From Glandiceps talaboti (Eukaryota; Hemichordata; Enteropneusta; Spengelidae): a DNA stretch of 50,000 bases. Location of the stretch: NCBI RefSeq assembly GCF_964340395.1, contig NC_135564.1, forward strand, positions 1,072,501-1,122,500, given 5' to 3'. Made by a program: the position numbers and the translations under genes. Shown here piece by piece: positions 26,201 through 36,249 of this stretch. Under the pieces are notes generated by a model. It ran no database searches and was not told the origin of the DNA. It saw only the letters and a program-made list of their open reading frames with translations. Position 1 is the first letter of the stretch. Every line of letters starts with the position of its first letter.

Positions 26201-29057
26201 TGGTTATCTGGCTAAGACAATGTCATTTGCTAGACCAGAGACTTGGCTATCTGGCTATGACAATGTCATTTGCTAGACCAGGGACTTGGCTATCTGGCTA
26301 AGACAATGTCATTTGCTAGACCAGAGACTTGGTTATCTGGCTAAGACAATGTCATTTGCTAGACCAGAGACTTGGCTATCTGACTTGACAATGTCATTTG
26401 CTAGACCAGAGACTTGGTTATCTGGCTAAGACAATGTCATTTGCTAAACCAGAGACTTGGCTATCTGGCTAAGACAATGTCATTTGCTAGACCAGAGACT
26501 TGGCTATCTGGCTAAGACAATGTCATGTGCTAGACCAGAGACTTGGCTATCTGACTTGACAATGTTATTTGCTAGACCAGAGACTTGGCTATCTGACTAA
26601 GACAATGTCATTTGCTAGACCAGAGACTTGGCTATCTGACTAAGACAATGTCATTTGCTAGACCAGAGACTTGGTTATCTGGCTAAGACAATGTCATTTG
26701 CTAGACCAGAGACTTGGCTATCTGGCTAAGACAATGTTATTTGCTAGACCAGAGACTTGGCTATCTGACTTGACAATGTCATTTGCTAGACCAGAGACTT
26801 GGCTATCTGGCTAAGACAATGTCATTTGCTAAACCAGAGACTTGGCTATCTGGCTAAGACAATGTCATTTGCTAGCCCAGAGACTTGGCTATCTGGCTAA
26901 GACAATGTCATTTGCTAGACCAGAGACTTGGCTATCTGACTTGACAATGTTATTTGCTAGACCAGAGACTTGGCTATCTGACTAAGACAATGTCATTTGC
27001 TAGACCAGAGACTTGGCTATCTGACTAAGACAATGTCATTTGCTAGACCAGAGACTTGGTTATCTGGCTAAGACAATGTCATTTGCTAGACCAGAGACTT
27101 GGCTATCTGGCTAAGACAATGTTATTTGCTAGACCAGAGACTTGGCTATCTGACTTGACAATGTCATTTGCTAGACCAGAGACTTGGCTATCTGGCTAAG
27201 ACAATGTCATTTGCTAAACCAGAGACTTGGCTATCTGGCTAAGACAATGTCATTTGCTAGCCCAGAGACTTGGCTATCTGGCTAAGACAATGTCATTTGC
27301 TAGACCAGAGACTTGGCTATCTGGCTAAGACAATGTCATTTGCTAGACCAGAGACTTGGCTATCTGACTAAGACAATGTCATTTGCTAACCCAGAGACTT
27401 GGCTATCTGACTAAGACAATGTCATTTGCTAACCCAGAGACTTGGCTATCTGACTAAGACAATGTCATTTGCTAACCCAGAGACTTGGCTATCTGGCTAA
27501 GACAATGTCATTTGCTAGACCAGAGACTTGGTTATCTGGCTAAGACAATGTCATTTGCTAGACCAGAGACTTGGTTATCTGGCTAAGACAATGTTATTTG
27601 CTAGACCAGAGACTTGGCTATCTGGCTAAGACAATGTCATTTGCTAGACCAGAGACTTGGCTATCTGGCTAAGACAATGTCATTTGCTAGACCAGAGACT
27701 TGGTTATCTCACTTGACAATGTCATTTGCTAGACCAGAGACTTGGTTATCTGGCTAAGACAATGTCATTTGCTAGACCAGAGACTTGGCTATCTGACTTG
27801 ACAATGTCATTTGCTAACCCAGAGACTTGGCTATCTGGCTAAGACAATGTTATTTGCTAGACCAGAGACTTGGCTATCTGGCTAAGACAATGTCATTTGC
27901 TAGACCAGAGACTTGGTTATCTCACTTGACAATGTCATTTGCTAGACCAGAGACTTGGCTATCTGGCTAAGACAATGTCATGTGCTAGACCAGAGACTTG
28001 GCTATCTGACTTGACAATGTCATTTGCTAGACCAGAGACTTGGTTATCTGGCTAAGACAATGTCATTTGCTAACCCAGAGACTTGGCTATCTGGCTAAGA
28101 CAATGTTATTTGCTAGACCAGAGACTTGGCTATCTGACTAAGACAATGTCATTTGCTAGACCAGAGACTTGGCTATCTGACTAAGACAATGTCATTTGCT
28201 AAACAAGGGACTTGGCTATCTGACTAAGACAATGTCATTTGCTAACCCAGAGACTTGGCTATCTGACTAAGACAATGTCATTTGCTAGCCCAGAGACTTG
28301 GCTATCTGACTAAGACAATGTCATTTGCTAGACCAGAGACTTGGCTATCTGACTTGACAATGTCATTTGCTAGACCAGAGACTTGGCTATCTGACTAAGA
28401 CAATGTCATTTGCTAGACCAGAGACTTGGCTATCTGGCTAAGACAATGTCATGTGCTAGACCAGAGACTTGGCTATCTGGCTAAGACAATGTCATTTGCT
28501 AGACCAGAGACTTGGCTATCTGGCTAAGACAATGTCATTTGCTAGACCAGAGACTTGGCTATCTGGCTAAGACAATGTCATTTGCTAAACAAGGGACTTG
28601 GCTATCTGACTTGACAATGTCATTTGCTAGACCAGAGACTTGGCTATCTGGCTAAGACAATGTCATTTGCTAGACCAGAGACTTGGTTATCTGACTAAGA
28701 CAATGTCATTTGCTAGACCAGAGACTTGGTTATCTGACTAAGACAATGTCATTTGCTAGACCAGAGACTTGGTTATCTGACTAAGACAATGTCATTTGCT
28801 AGACCACAGACTTGGCTATCTGACTAAGACAATGTCATTTGCTAAACAAGGGACTTGGCTATCTGACTTGACAATGTCATTTGCTAGACCAGAGACTTGG
28901 TTATCTGACTAAGACAATGTCATGTGCTAGACCAGAGACTTGGCTATCTGACTAAGACAATGTTATTTGCTAAACAAGGGACTTGGCTATCTGACTTGAC
29001 AATGTCATTTGCTAGCCCAGAGACATGGCTATCTGACTTGACAATGTCATTTGCTAA
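23299..29057. repeat. Large satellite of 42/43-bp monomers, about 135 copies
   Basis: The monomer is ACTTGGCTATCTGACTAAGA then CAATGTCATTTGCTAGACCA and GAG (43 bp). A 42-bp type has CTTGAC in place of CTAAGAC. Recurrent variants are GGCTAAG, GGGTTGAC, GGTTATC, GTTATTT, CATGTGC, TAACCC, TAGCCC and TAAACAAGGG. The array fills over a third of the 16 kb intron. The GGGTTGAC and TAGCCCAAAGG types cluster at 23.7-24.6 kb, and TAGACC with GGCTAAG dominates later. Two higher-order blocks are visible (see findings). Copies are in one orientation with no spacers. Confidence 0.98.
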
Positions 29058-29076
29058 CATGTTTGGTGATTAAAAA

Positions 29077-29174
29077 ACAAAATTAAGTGTTACACTCGTA
29101 GAAGTACACAACATCTTTTCTCTATACAAAATTAAGTGTTACACTCGTAGAAGTACACAACATCTTTTCTCTAT
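29077..29174. repeat. Perfect 49-bp tandem duplication
   Basis: ACAAAATTAAGTGTTACACT through CATCTTTTCTCTAT occurs twice back to back (29077 and 29126) with no differences I can see, just after the end of the satellite. Confidence 0.95.
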
Positions 29175-30195
29175 TAAGCTTATCATAGGTTAGGTTGATT
29201 CATGTTGATATCCATATGCCATGATATTGTATGATGATATATAATATAATAAATCTATTCATATAAATTTATGTTTTATATGTATATATAAAGAAAGAGT
29301 ACTAAACTCTTAGAGTCAATTACATTGAAATTACTGATGCCATACCACTATCATACAAGTTTATTACATAGTATTTGGACTTGGTACTGACTTGTATATA
29401 TAATTCTTATATATACAGCAGTTAATTCATACGCGAAAGCCATGAGGGAAAAATGATATAACCAATATTTCTCACATATTGCTTTGAAAGGTGAAAAAAT
29501 TACATGGTATCTTGATGTAAACAATTAGTCCTTTTTAGGTCACAGTTCAATGACTTTAATGTATCTCTTTTCTTGATTAGTTCATTCATAGACAATAGAG
29601 GGGAAGTTACACATCCAATGGTTCACTTACTTTGATAAGAAAGTCACATTATTCTCATTACTGATGCACATTCACTAAATTACTACAATATCAAAATTAA
29701 TTGTTAGTGGTTTTCTTTCACTAATTGCTTACGTTTTCAGTCTGATTAGATCTAATTTATGTTAATATCATCTGAAAGTGAATGTTTAGTGAACAGTTCA
29801 CAAAATAGTGCAATATAATCCCACATGTATGTAAGTTAATAGTTTAGAGTGGCAATATGGGTATTTTATTTTAGAATTGGGATTAAACAAGATATCACTA
29901 CGTTTTTCTAATTGAAAAAAAAAACCAATGTGAAACAACATGGATCAAATCCATATTTAAAAGTTCAATAATTGCAACAAAAGTGAAAAAAAGAGTAAAA
30001 AGTTTGTTATTGTATGTACAAGATGTAAGTGGAAAACAAACTAAGTAAATGTAAGTAGTCATTTGTAAAACACAAGTACTTCAACTATTTATGCATGGGG
30101 GTGTTGAAATAGTTGGGGAAGCAACAGATACATGGTTAGACTGGTTGTAATGATATAGAATGTTTTCACAACTTTAACCCCTACTTATTTATTAC
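29175..30195. other. Intron sequence with a decayed fold-back fragment
   Basis: AT-rich. AGTAAAAAGTTTGTTATTGT then ATGTACAA at 29994-30020, with the 40 bases before it, matches the left-centre of the fold-back element at 49361-49694. Nothing else recognised. Confidence 0.5.
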
Positions 30196-30418
30196 CTTGT
30201 GTTGCATATTGTAAGTCTCCTGATGATGTGGTACTGAGTGTGGGATGAGCTTGACTATCTCTATCATCTTTCTTGGAGGGTTTCTTTGATTGTCGACTGT
30301 GTCGTTTCTTGGGTGTATCACCCCACAGGTTTGTACCTCCGTGAGTGCTAGGTATGTTGAGTAATGCTATACACTGTAAAGGTGGTCCGTTGGCAAGATC
30401 AAGTGACACACCATCACA
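30196..30418 (-). CDS. DGKB: Diacylglycerol kinase exon: accessory domain with basic insert
   Basis: The exon is 223 bp. It begins at TGTGATGGT after TTGCAG (phase 0) and ends one base into an Asp codon before GTAATA, a weaker donor. It encodes CDGVSLDLANGPPLQCIALL, NIPSTHGGTNLWG, a Lys/Arg/Ser-rich insert (DTPKKRHSRQSKKPSKKDDR and on) and GDLQYATQ. NIPSxHGGxNLWG and LxxATQD are conserved. The basic linker occurs at the same place in vertebrate class I enzymes but with different sequence; it could be a phosphorylated or membrane-contacting loop (inference). Confidence 0.96.
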
Positions 30419-30686
30419 CTGCAATGTACAAGAAAATTGTTATGGGATTATCATAATCAATTTTAGAATTGATGTTAAATTTATGATCATTCCAATTATA
30501 TTGATGATAACATATGTTGTCTTAATTGATACTTGACATTAACATTAGAGCCTTGCTTGCAAAGTTTTCAACCATTCACGAATATTTTAATCTCTTTAAT
30601 TCCCTTCACTATTCAAAATCTGTACGGTTGAACTGTTGTGGGGGAAATTTACTGAAAATTATAATCCAGAGAGAACAAATAGACGT

Positions 30687-31722
30687 TATTCCCCACTATT
30701 TTTCTTCATTCATCCAAGGAAAATATATGTAAATTAGTGGGGCTTTGTTGCTACAAGTTGCTAGACGAGAAGTGAATGAATAAAAATATTGGCAATTACC
30801 ATAATTATACCAGCATCAGTAATATCAAAGAAAAATAGCACCAGTGGCATTGTAGCACAACTGTATGTTTTTAAAAATGTTTACCCACATGTTAGGTATA
30901 GGTGTTCATTTGCTGAATGATTATCTAGTTGCCTATCCAACCCTGTTGCTATCTTTGCGATATATGTGATCATTTGGCTGTTGCTATGGGCATGGTCATG
31001 TTGCTAGACATATTTGCATACATTTTTTATGTTATTGTTGCAATATGGGTGATCATTTGGCTGTTGCCATGGGTGTGGTCTTGTTGCTAGGCATATTTCC
31101 AAACTTTTTTAATGATTACTCACTTGCCTACCAGATGATGTTGTTATTTAACCAAAATATACTGCCATTTGGTTGTTGCTAAGGGCGTGGTCATGGTTGC
31201 TAGGGCAATTGTGTCAAAATATTTTGAAGAAAATCTGCAGAATAATGCTTCTAGAAACATCTCACCAAGTTTCAGTCTCATTGACCAAGTACTTTTTGAG
31301 ATATGTTTTTGAACAAAATTCTCATTTTTATACCTAATTTGCATATCACTGACGTGATCATTATATGTTAAATATTTCTTCATCTATACACCCCTAGATG
31401 CATCTCCATTAAATTTCAGAATTAAAGATTTTTGCCCAGAAAACACATTTTTAGCTCTAATTTGAATATTACTGATGGGATCATCATATTGTGAACAAAT
31501 CTTAATCTTAACACCCTTAAAAATGTTCCCACCAAATTTAAGACCGATTTGCCCTTTACTTTTTGTGTTTAAGTTTTTTGACCAAAAATCACATTTTTTG
31601 ACCCGAATCACACACCAGTGGTAAGATCATTTTGATTTGAACAATTTCCCAACTAGACACCCAAGGTAATACACCCATGAAATATCATGGCAGTCGGTCC
31701 AGCGGTTTTTGACTTTAAGTTG

Positions 31723-31800
<78 letters not shown>

Positions 31801-32020
31801 GACAGACTGACACTTTGCCATGCCTATAGCACTACTGAACCTTAGTTGTGCAATTTCAAACATTTTGACTCATCTTTCAAACACTGCAGAACCAGTAATG
31901 TAGACATTTATTGTTGTGACATACACATGTATTGTTACACATGGAATGACCCGGGTATAAAATCCGTATTTTTTGTTTAACTTGGCGTGTGCATGGTATA
32001 ATTATAGTAACAATTTACAT
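30687..32020 (+). mobile_element. Composite interspersed repeat, longest member
   Basis: Starts with TTTTTCTTCATTCATCCAAG. It has three copies of GATCATTTGGCTGTTGCYAT then GGGTGTGGTC and GTTGCTAG (about 30970-31200), then two or three degenerate modules of about 125 bp (TTTGCATATCACTGACGTGA, ATTTCAGAATTAAAGATTTT and relatives, 31330-31640). It continues with GTCGGTCCAGCGGTTTTTGA, a (CA)n tract, CAGA units and the family 3' part to about 32020. No transposase or reverse transcriptase frame is visible, so it is probably non-autonomous. It fills most of the 1671-bp intron 30419-32089. Confidence 0.7.
31728..31808. repeat. (CA)n with CAGA tail inside the composite repeat
   Basis: About 33 CA units then three CAGA units, at the same internal position as the CAGA array of the 20.3 kb member. 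Confidence 0.95.
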
Positions 32021-32089
32021 ATTAATCTGGAGGATTGAGTGATACAAATCATGTGATTAGAAGAAAAAACTAAAAATGTGTTCTCTTAC

Positions 32090-32245
32090 CATCACATCTA
32101 CATCCTCATGTAAGTTTTTACAACTTGCAAAGAAAGTTTCCGAGGTACCAAATTCAAAATACCACAATTTGTTCTTCATCCGACTGTTGAACTTTTCGGG
32201 ATGTCTTTCCCTCATGGTGTGGAAACGAAGGGCAATGGTTGCATC
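32090..32245 (-). CDS. DGKB: Diacylglycerol kinase exon: accessory domain, first part
   Basis: The exon has exactly 52 codons (phase 0 both ends), from GATGCAACC after TTTCACAG to GATGTGATG before GTAAGA. It encodes [39 protein letters not shown] and [13 protein letters not shown]. [26 protein letters not shown] is one of the most conserved stretches of class I accessory domains. Length and phase match the class I pattern and no residue looks damaged. Confidence 0.97.
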
Positions 32246-32353
32246 CTGTGAAAGAAAGATGATATAAACTTAATTAATTGTTATCATGTCATTGCTTTAT
32301 ACAACTATAAAATACTAAGTTTTTAAACTTGACATTAGCCACTTGACTTAGAG

Positions 32354-32871
32354 TAAGGTATACACAATGATAACATATTTACCAATTCTATTGCATGGTA
32401 CCCATGTGGACAGGAAGGTGTACAAGACAATAACACTGACCAATCCTATTCTAATACCCATATGGACAGGAAGGTAGGTATACAGGATAATAACACTTAC
32501 CAATCATATTGTAGTACCCACATAGACAGGAAGGTAGGTATACAGCATAATAACACTTACCAATCATATTGTAATACCCATATGGACAGGAAGGTAGGTA
32601 TATAGGATAGTAACACTTACCAATCCTATTGTAATACCCACATGGACAGGAAGGTAGGTATACAGCATAATAACACTTACCAATCATATTGTAGAACCCA
32701 CATAGACAGGAAGGTAGGTATACAGGATAATAACACTTACCAATCATATTGTAATACCCATATGGACAGGAAGGTAGGTATATAGGATAGTAACACTTAC
32801 CAATCCTATTGTAATACCCATATGGACAGGAAGGTAGGTATATAGGATAGTAACACTTACCAATCCTATTG
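32354..32871. repeat. 60-bp tandem array that overlaps an exon end and its splice donor
   Basis: Units such as TATGGACAGGAAGGTAGGTA, TACAGGATAATAACACTTAC and CAATCATATTGTAATACCCA repeat exactly every 60 bp from 32441 to 32860. More diverged units lie at 32354-32440. The array enters exon 32861-33021 by 11 nt (CAATCCTATTG). It makes up about 507 of the 615 bases of this intron. Confidence 0.97.
32495..32800 (-). promoter_or_regulatory. Six canonical decoy 5' splice sites
   Basis: The minus-strand sequence ATTG then GTAAGTGTTA, identical to the authentic donor at 32855-32860, recurs with its GTAAGT at 32795-32800, 32735-32740, 32675-32680, 32615-32620, 32555-32560 and 32495-32500. Two decayed copies read GTCAGT (near 32435) and GTAAAT (near 32377). 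Whether any is used is unknown. Confidence 0.8.
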
Positions 32872-33021
32872 AAAAATAGTTGTTGATAATAGTATAGGGT
32901 ATGGAATCTCCCTTTTCATTGTCATTGGTTGTACTGAGCTCCACTTTCCATCTGTCCATCAAAACCATAGATGAGTGTTCAATCATGCTAAGACCCTTGA
33001 TTAAGCTTTCTCCACCATATC
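32861..33021 (-). CDS. DGKB: Diacylglycerol kinase exon: catalytic/accessory domain boundary
   Basis: The exon is 161 bp: two bases complete a Gly codon after TTTGCTCCTAG, then 53 codons end at ATAGGATTG before GTAAGTGTTA. It encodes YGGESLIKGLSMIEHSS, the block DRWKVEL, a variable loop (STTNDNEKGD) and IPYTIINNYFSIGL. DRWK and INNYFSIG are conserved, the latter opening the accessory domain (Pfam DAGK_acc). The last 11 exon bases and the donor are part of a 60-bp tandem array filling most of the next intron, so several equivalent donors lie downstream. Confidence 0.96.
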
Positions 33022-35203
33022 CTAGGAGCAAAAGGAGCAGACAGTATATGTACTATTAGTATATTCAATAAACTACTATTATATTTCTACACTCAGACTT
33101 TTTTTTGTGTACATAATCTTGCAACAGGTTCCATTGGGAGAACAGTGCTAATGCACTGAAATGGTGTCTGTATATGTATATTAATAAATAAATAAATAAG
33201 TAGAACTAGTAATTTATTCAATAATAATGTGGAAATGTAGTAAAAAAAACAGTGTTCTACTTTCACATCACCATTTTGAAAGAAAGCTCTTGTTGCATGT
33301 GGACATGATTCAAATGATAGGAAACTACTATTTTTATTATCTCTATTTCACTGACAGCTAATATCTTTTGATTAAGTTTACAACTTTGGACATGATCAAG
33401 TCTAATACACCTGAACTCTGTCCCTCCCCAATTTAGTAATATTTCTTTGAGTATATTATACTTCTTGAGTAATATATCTGGCATATATATGGTGATCTAT
33501 TGTCGTTCATTCATTTTTTGAGATTTATGGAACACATTTATGTTAATCCAGTTGGTAAGAAAGTTGTTAACGTCATAGTTAAACTAGGAAGACTATTTCA
33601 AATGAATGCTAGGAGGATTAGAATACTGACAGGTCTTGTGATTATAACTTTAATAATGCTTTTCTTCTAAATTTTGATGTTTTGAACAACTCTAATGTTG
33701 TTATCAAGTCAAAGATCACAATAATCTAAAGAAAGTGATGTTTTAGTTGTTATTGAAACGTATTAACAGGAAACTTATGCTAACAGTGATGTCGTGATGA
33801 TTTCCTTCCCATTAGTCATGAAAAATGGAAAAACCTGATGTCCTGAGTCAGCGAGTGTGGTATGATAAGTTGTTTGCATATCTGATGATGTTTATAATGT
33901 TACTAATAATGGCTTGATAAAAACTGATAACACATTATGGTTTTCTTTGCATGGGTTAACAAAGCTCTACAAAGGACTGCATTATCACATTTTGTCAATA
34001 TTTATAATTGGCAACAAACATTACCAAGTGATAAGCCAATGATGATGAAGTGCTGGCAACCCCACATGGAAGGCTAGTAATGAGTTTATGCTATAATGGT
34101 GATGTTGTAGTAGAGTTAGGATATTTTGACAATTCCCAAACCATACAAAGATGTAATTAATATCATGGTGAAGGGTACTAACAGTTAATGAAAAAAATAT
34201 GAAGGCTTCATATCTTTGTAGAAAACACTTCTTGAAATGATCACACTTATTAGTCTCATAAAAACAAGCAAGGGGTGGGGGCGGATACAAAAAGAAATCA
34301 TTCAAATAAAGGGATTTACACCGACCTAGGCCTAGAAAAAAGTTGTTTGGTTCCGGTTACCCGACCCCCACCTAGATTTTCAGTGCCAACCCTAAACGTT
34401 TTTTTACGTATTCGAGAAAAAAATAATAAAATCACGAAAATTGTGAAGTGTCGCCAGAAATAGTGGATGCGGAAACTGACAGTAACTGAAAAAGACAATT
34501 TAAAACTGTTCTTCCAATCTGTAATGGCTGTATATCAAGAATTAAATAACACAGAGACCATTTGGATAACAATGGAAAACCTGAACTAATGAAATAAAAT
34601 AAAAAGCTAGCGACCCCACCTATTCTAAAATTGAGTGTAACTGGAACCACACAATTTTTTTTTTGAATTCTCAACAAACCTGTTACTCAGTCTACTATTT
34701 ATGGTAGTTACTGTTCTTTTTATTTAGTACTTTAGAGCAAGTGTGTATGTGGGACAGATGTCAATTGCTTGTTCATGATTGGCTCTGCAGTTGTCTTCAC
34801 TGAAGTAGGGAGGGTTATTTTTGTGTTTCCCCATGGATCAGCAAACTGCTTGGGCTGGACAAACGCACACAAAAAAGACCATGAGGGTATTTAAGTGAAG
34901 CGCGTGCTGACCAGAAACAATTCTTTCTTTTTTTGGCCTAATATAAAGTTATTCTTGTGGGCAACAGTGAGTTTAAAGGGAACAAAGTCGAGCTTATTTC
35001 ATCCTAAAAATGATTTCAAAAATTCAAATTCGCCATGAACCGACCTCTGTACACTGGGGTAGGGAATTCTGGGTATGGTGCCCAATTACCAATGCTGATG
35101 TCACCAGTACCCCTATCTGTCAGTCTGCTTGTAACAACAGATACAGACACTAATACTCTTTTTAAGGCGTTGTTAATTTATCTGAATAATCAGCTCTTCT
35201 TAC
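33022..35203 (-). other. Kinase intron, 2182 bp
   Basis: Donor GTAAGA at the 35203 end, acceptor TTTTGCTCCTAG at the 33022 end. It contains an inverted copy of the short terminal-inverted-repeat element (34326-34664) and a short (TAAA)n near 33182. No extra exon seen. Confidence 0.85.
34326..34664 (-). mobile_element. Short terminal-inverted-repeat element, copy 2
   Basis: Reverse-orientation relative of 15682-16058, recognised by GGTTCCGGTTACCCGACCCC, AGTGCCAACCCTAAACG, GATGCGGAAACTGACA, CTGTTCTTCCAAT and GGAACCACACAATTTTTT. It carries a small internal deletion relative to the other copy. No coding capacity. Confidence 0.7.
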
Positions 35204-35293
35204 CTCCTCCCCATCTTAGACACCGTGCTAGGTCATTACCCGTACCTAATGGAAGCACAGCTACAGGTGGTCTGCTTGCCATCTGAACTTTAT
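35204..35293 (-). CDS. DGKB: Diacylglycerol kinase exon with the PLGTGND motif
   Basis: The exon is 90 bp, phase 1 at both ends. It encodes [19 protein letters not shown], then [18 protein letters not shown] (35232-35252) is the second catalytic signature and RCLRWGGG is typical of class I. The acceptor was chosen at GTTGACTAG because it restores the conserved Asp-Lys and gives ten residues between LD and PPV, the spacing I recall in vertebrate DGKs. The nearer AG sites at TTCAG and AAAG give a wrong frame or a two-residue deletion. Confidence 0.96.
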
Positions 35294-35371
35294 CTAGTCA
35301 ACAAAAAACATTACATTGTCAAGGTAAAGTATCCTTGTTTCAAAAATGTTCAAAATCGCTAATATTGTGCG

Positions 35372-35701
35372 TGTGTATGTATGTATGTATGTATGTATGT
35401 ATGTATGTATGTATGTATGTATGTATGTATGTATGTATGTATGTATGTATGTGTGTGTATGTATGTATGTATGTATGTACATGTATGTATATATGTATGT
35501 ATGTGTGTGTGTGTATGTATGTATGTATGTATGTATGTATGTATGTATGTATGTATGTGTGTATGTATGTGTGTATGTATGTATGTACGTACGTACGTAC
35601 GTACGTACGTACGTACGTACGTATGTATGTGTATGTGTGTGTATGTGTGTGTGTATGTATGTATGTATGTATGTATGTATGTATGTATGTATGTATGTAT
35701 G

Positions 35702-35735
<34 letters not shown>

Positions 35736-35758
35736 TGTATGTGTGTGTGCACGTAAAC
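35372..35758. repeat. (GTAT)n microsatellite with a (GTAC)n block
   Basis: Mostly GTAT units with GTGT patches. A self-complementary (GTAC)n run of about 37 bp lies at 35585-35621. The imperfect GTGTGTAT-rich tail continues to about 35855. Together they make up most of the 599-bp intron between the GGDGT and PLGTGND exons. The long Tyr-His-Thr and Cys-Met-Tyr-Val frames are artefacts. Confidence 0.97.
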
Positions 35759-35892
35759 ACACACGTGTGCATGGATGGATATATGCATGTATTCTGAGTG
35801 TGTGTATGTGTGAGCATGTGTGTGTATGTGTACTTGCACATGCGTGTGTGTATGTATGTGAAGTTGAGAGAGGAACTAATGTTGTCTCTTAC

Positions 35893-35978
35893 CCATGACA
35901 TCTAAGACCCAGCCTACAGTTCCATCACCACCACAGCATAATACCCGGAAATTTGGAACATCTTTAAAAAATTTTAAC
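35893..35978 (-). CDS. DGKB: Diacylglycerol kinase exon with the GGDGT nucleotide-binding motif
   Basis: The exon is 86 bp. It starts with one base that completes the Gly codon of the previous exon (GG+G), after TTCTGCAG, and ends one base into an Asp codon before GTAAGA. It encodes [19 protein letters not shown] followed by TVGWVLDVM. The GGDGT motif at 35918-35932 is the catalytic ATP-binding signature of diacylglycerol and sphingosine kinases, and it is intact. The following intron is only 599 bp and is mostly a tetranucleotide microsatellite. Confidence 0.97.
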
Positions 35979-36249
35979 CTGCAGAAAAATAAGAAAGTAA
36001 AAAGGTGAAGGTGACATATCTGCGTTTGTGCTCTTTCAGAAAGTGTTTTTATCCTAATACTGCAAGGTTTACCAACATATCATAAGTAAACAATGACACA
36101 AAGCAGGGGATTTTACACAGCCTGAGGGCATAGAATTATGTAATGTTCAAACTACAATATTGGGTATCACTCTAGCCTAGATATGCCACTAGGAAATTGT
36201 GTGATCTTGCAGTCTTCAGCTAGTTTTCAAAGACTTGTTTAAAATTTTT

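Noticed and set aside
23299-29057. Regular array of 42/43-bp units considered as a CRISPR array
   Set aside because: The whole unit repeats with no unique spacers, and the context is an animal intron.
32451-32747. Cys/Tyr-rich repeat frame (MIGKCYYPVYLPSC type)
   Set aside because: It is the 60-bp splice-donor array read in a frame different from that of the kinase exon.
35281-35286. AG at TTCAG as acceptor of exon 35204-35293
   Set aside because: It breaks phase with the preceding exon, which ends one base into a codon; GACTAG restores the conserved Asp-Lys and length.
35294-35901. Open frames up to 187 residues on both strands (Tyr-His-Thr, Cys-Met-Tyr-Val)
   Set aside because: Translation of (GTAT)n; all frames stay open because the repeat lacks stops.
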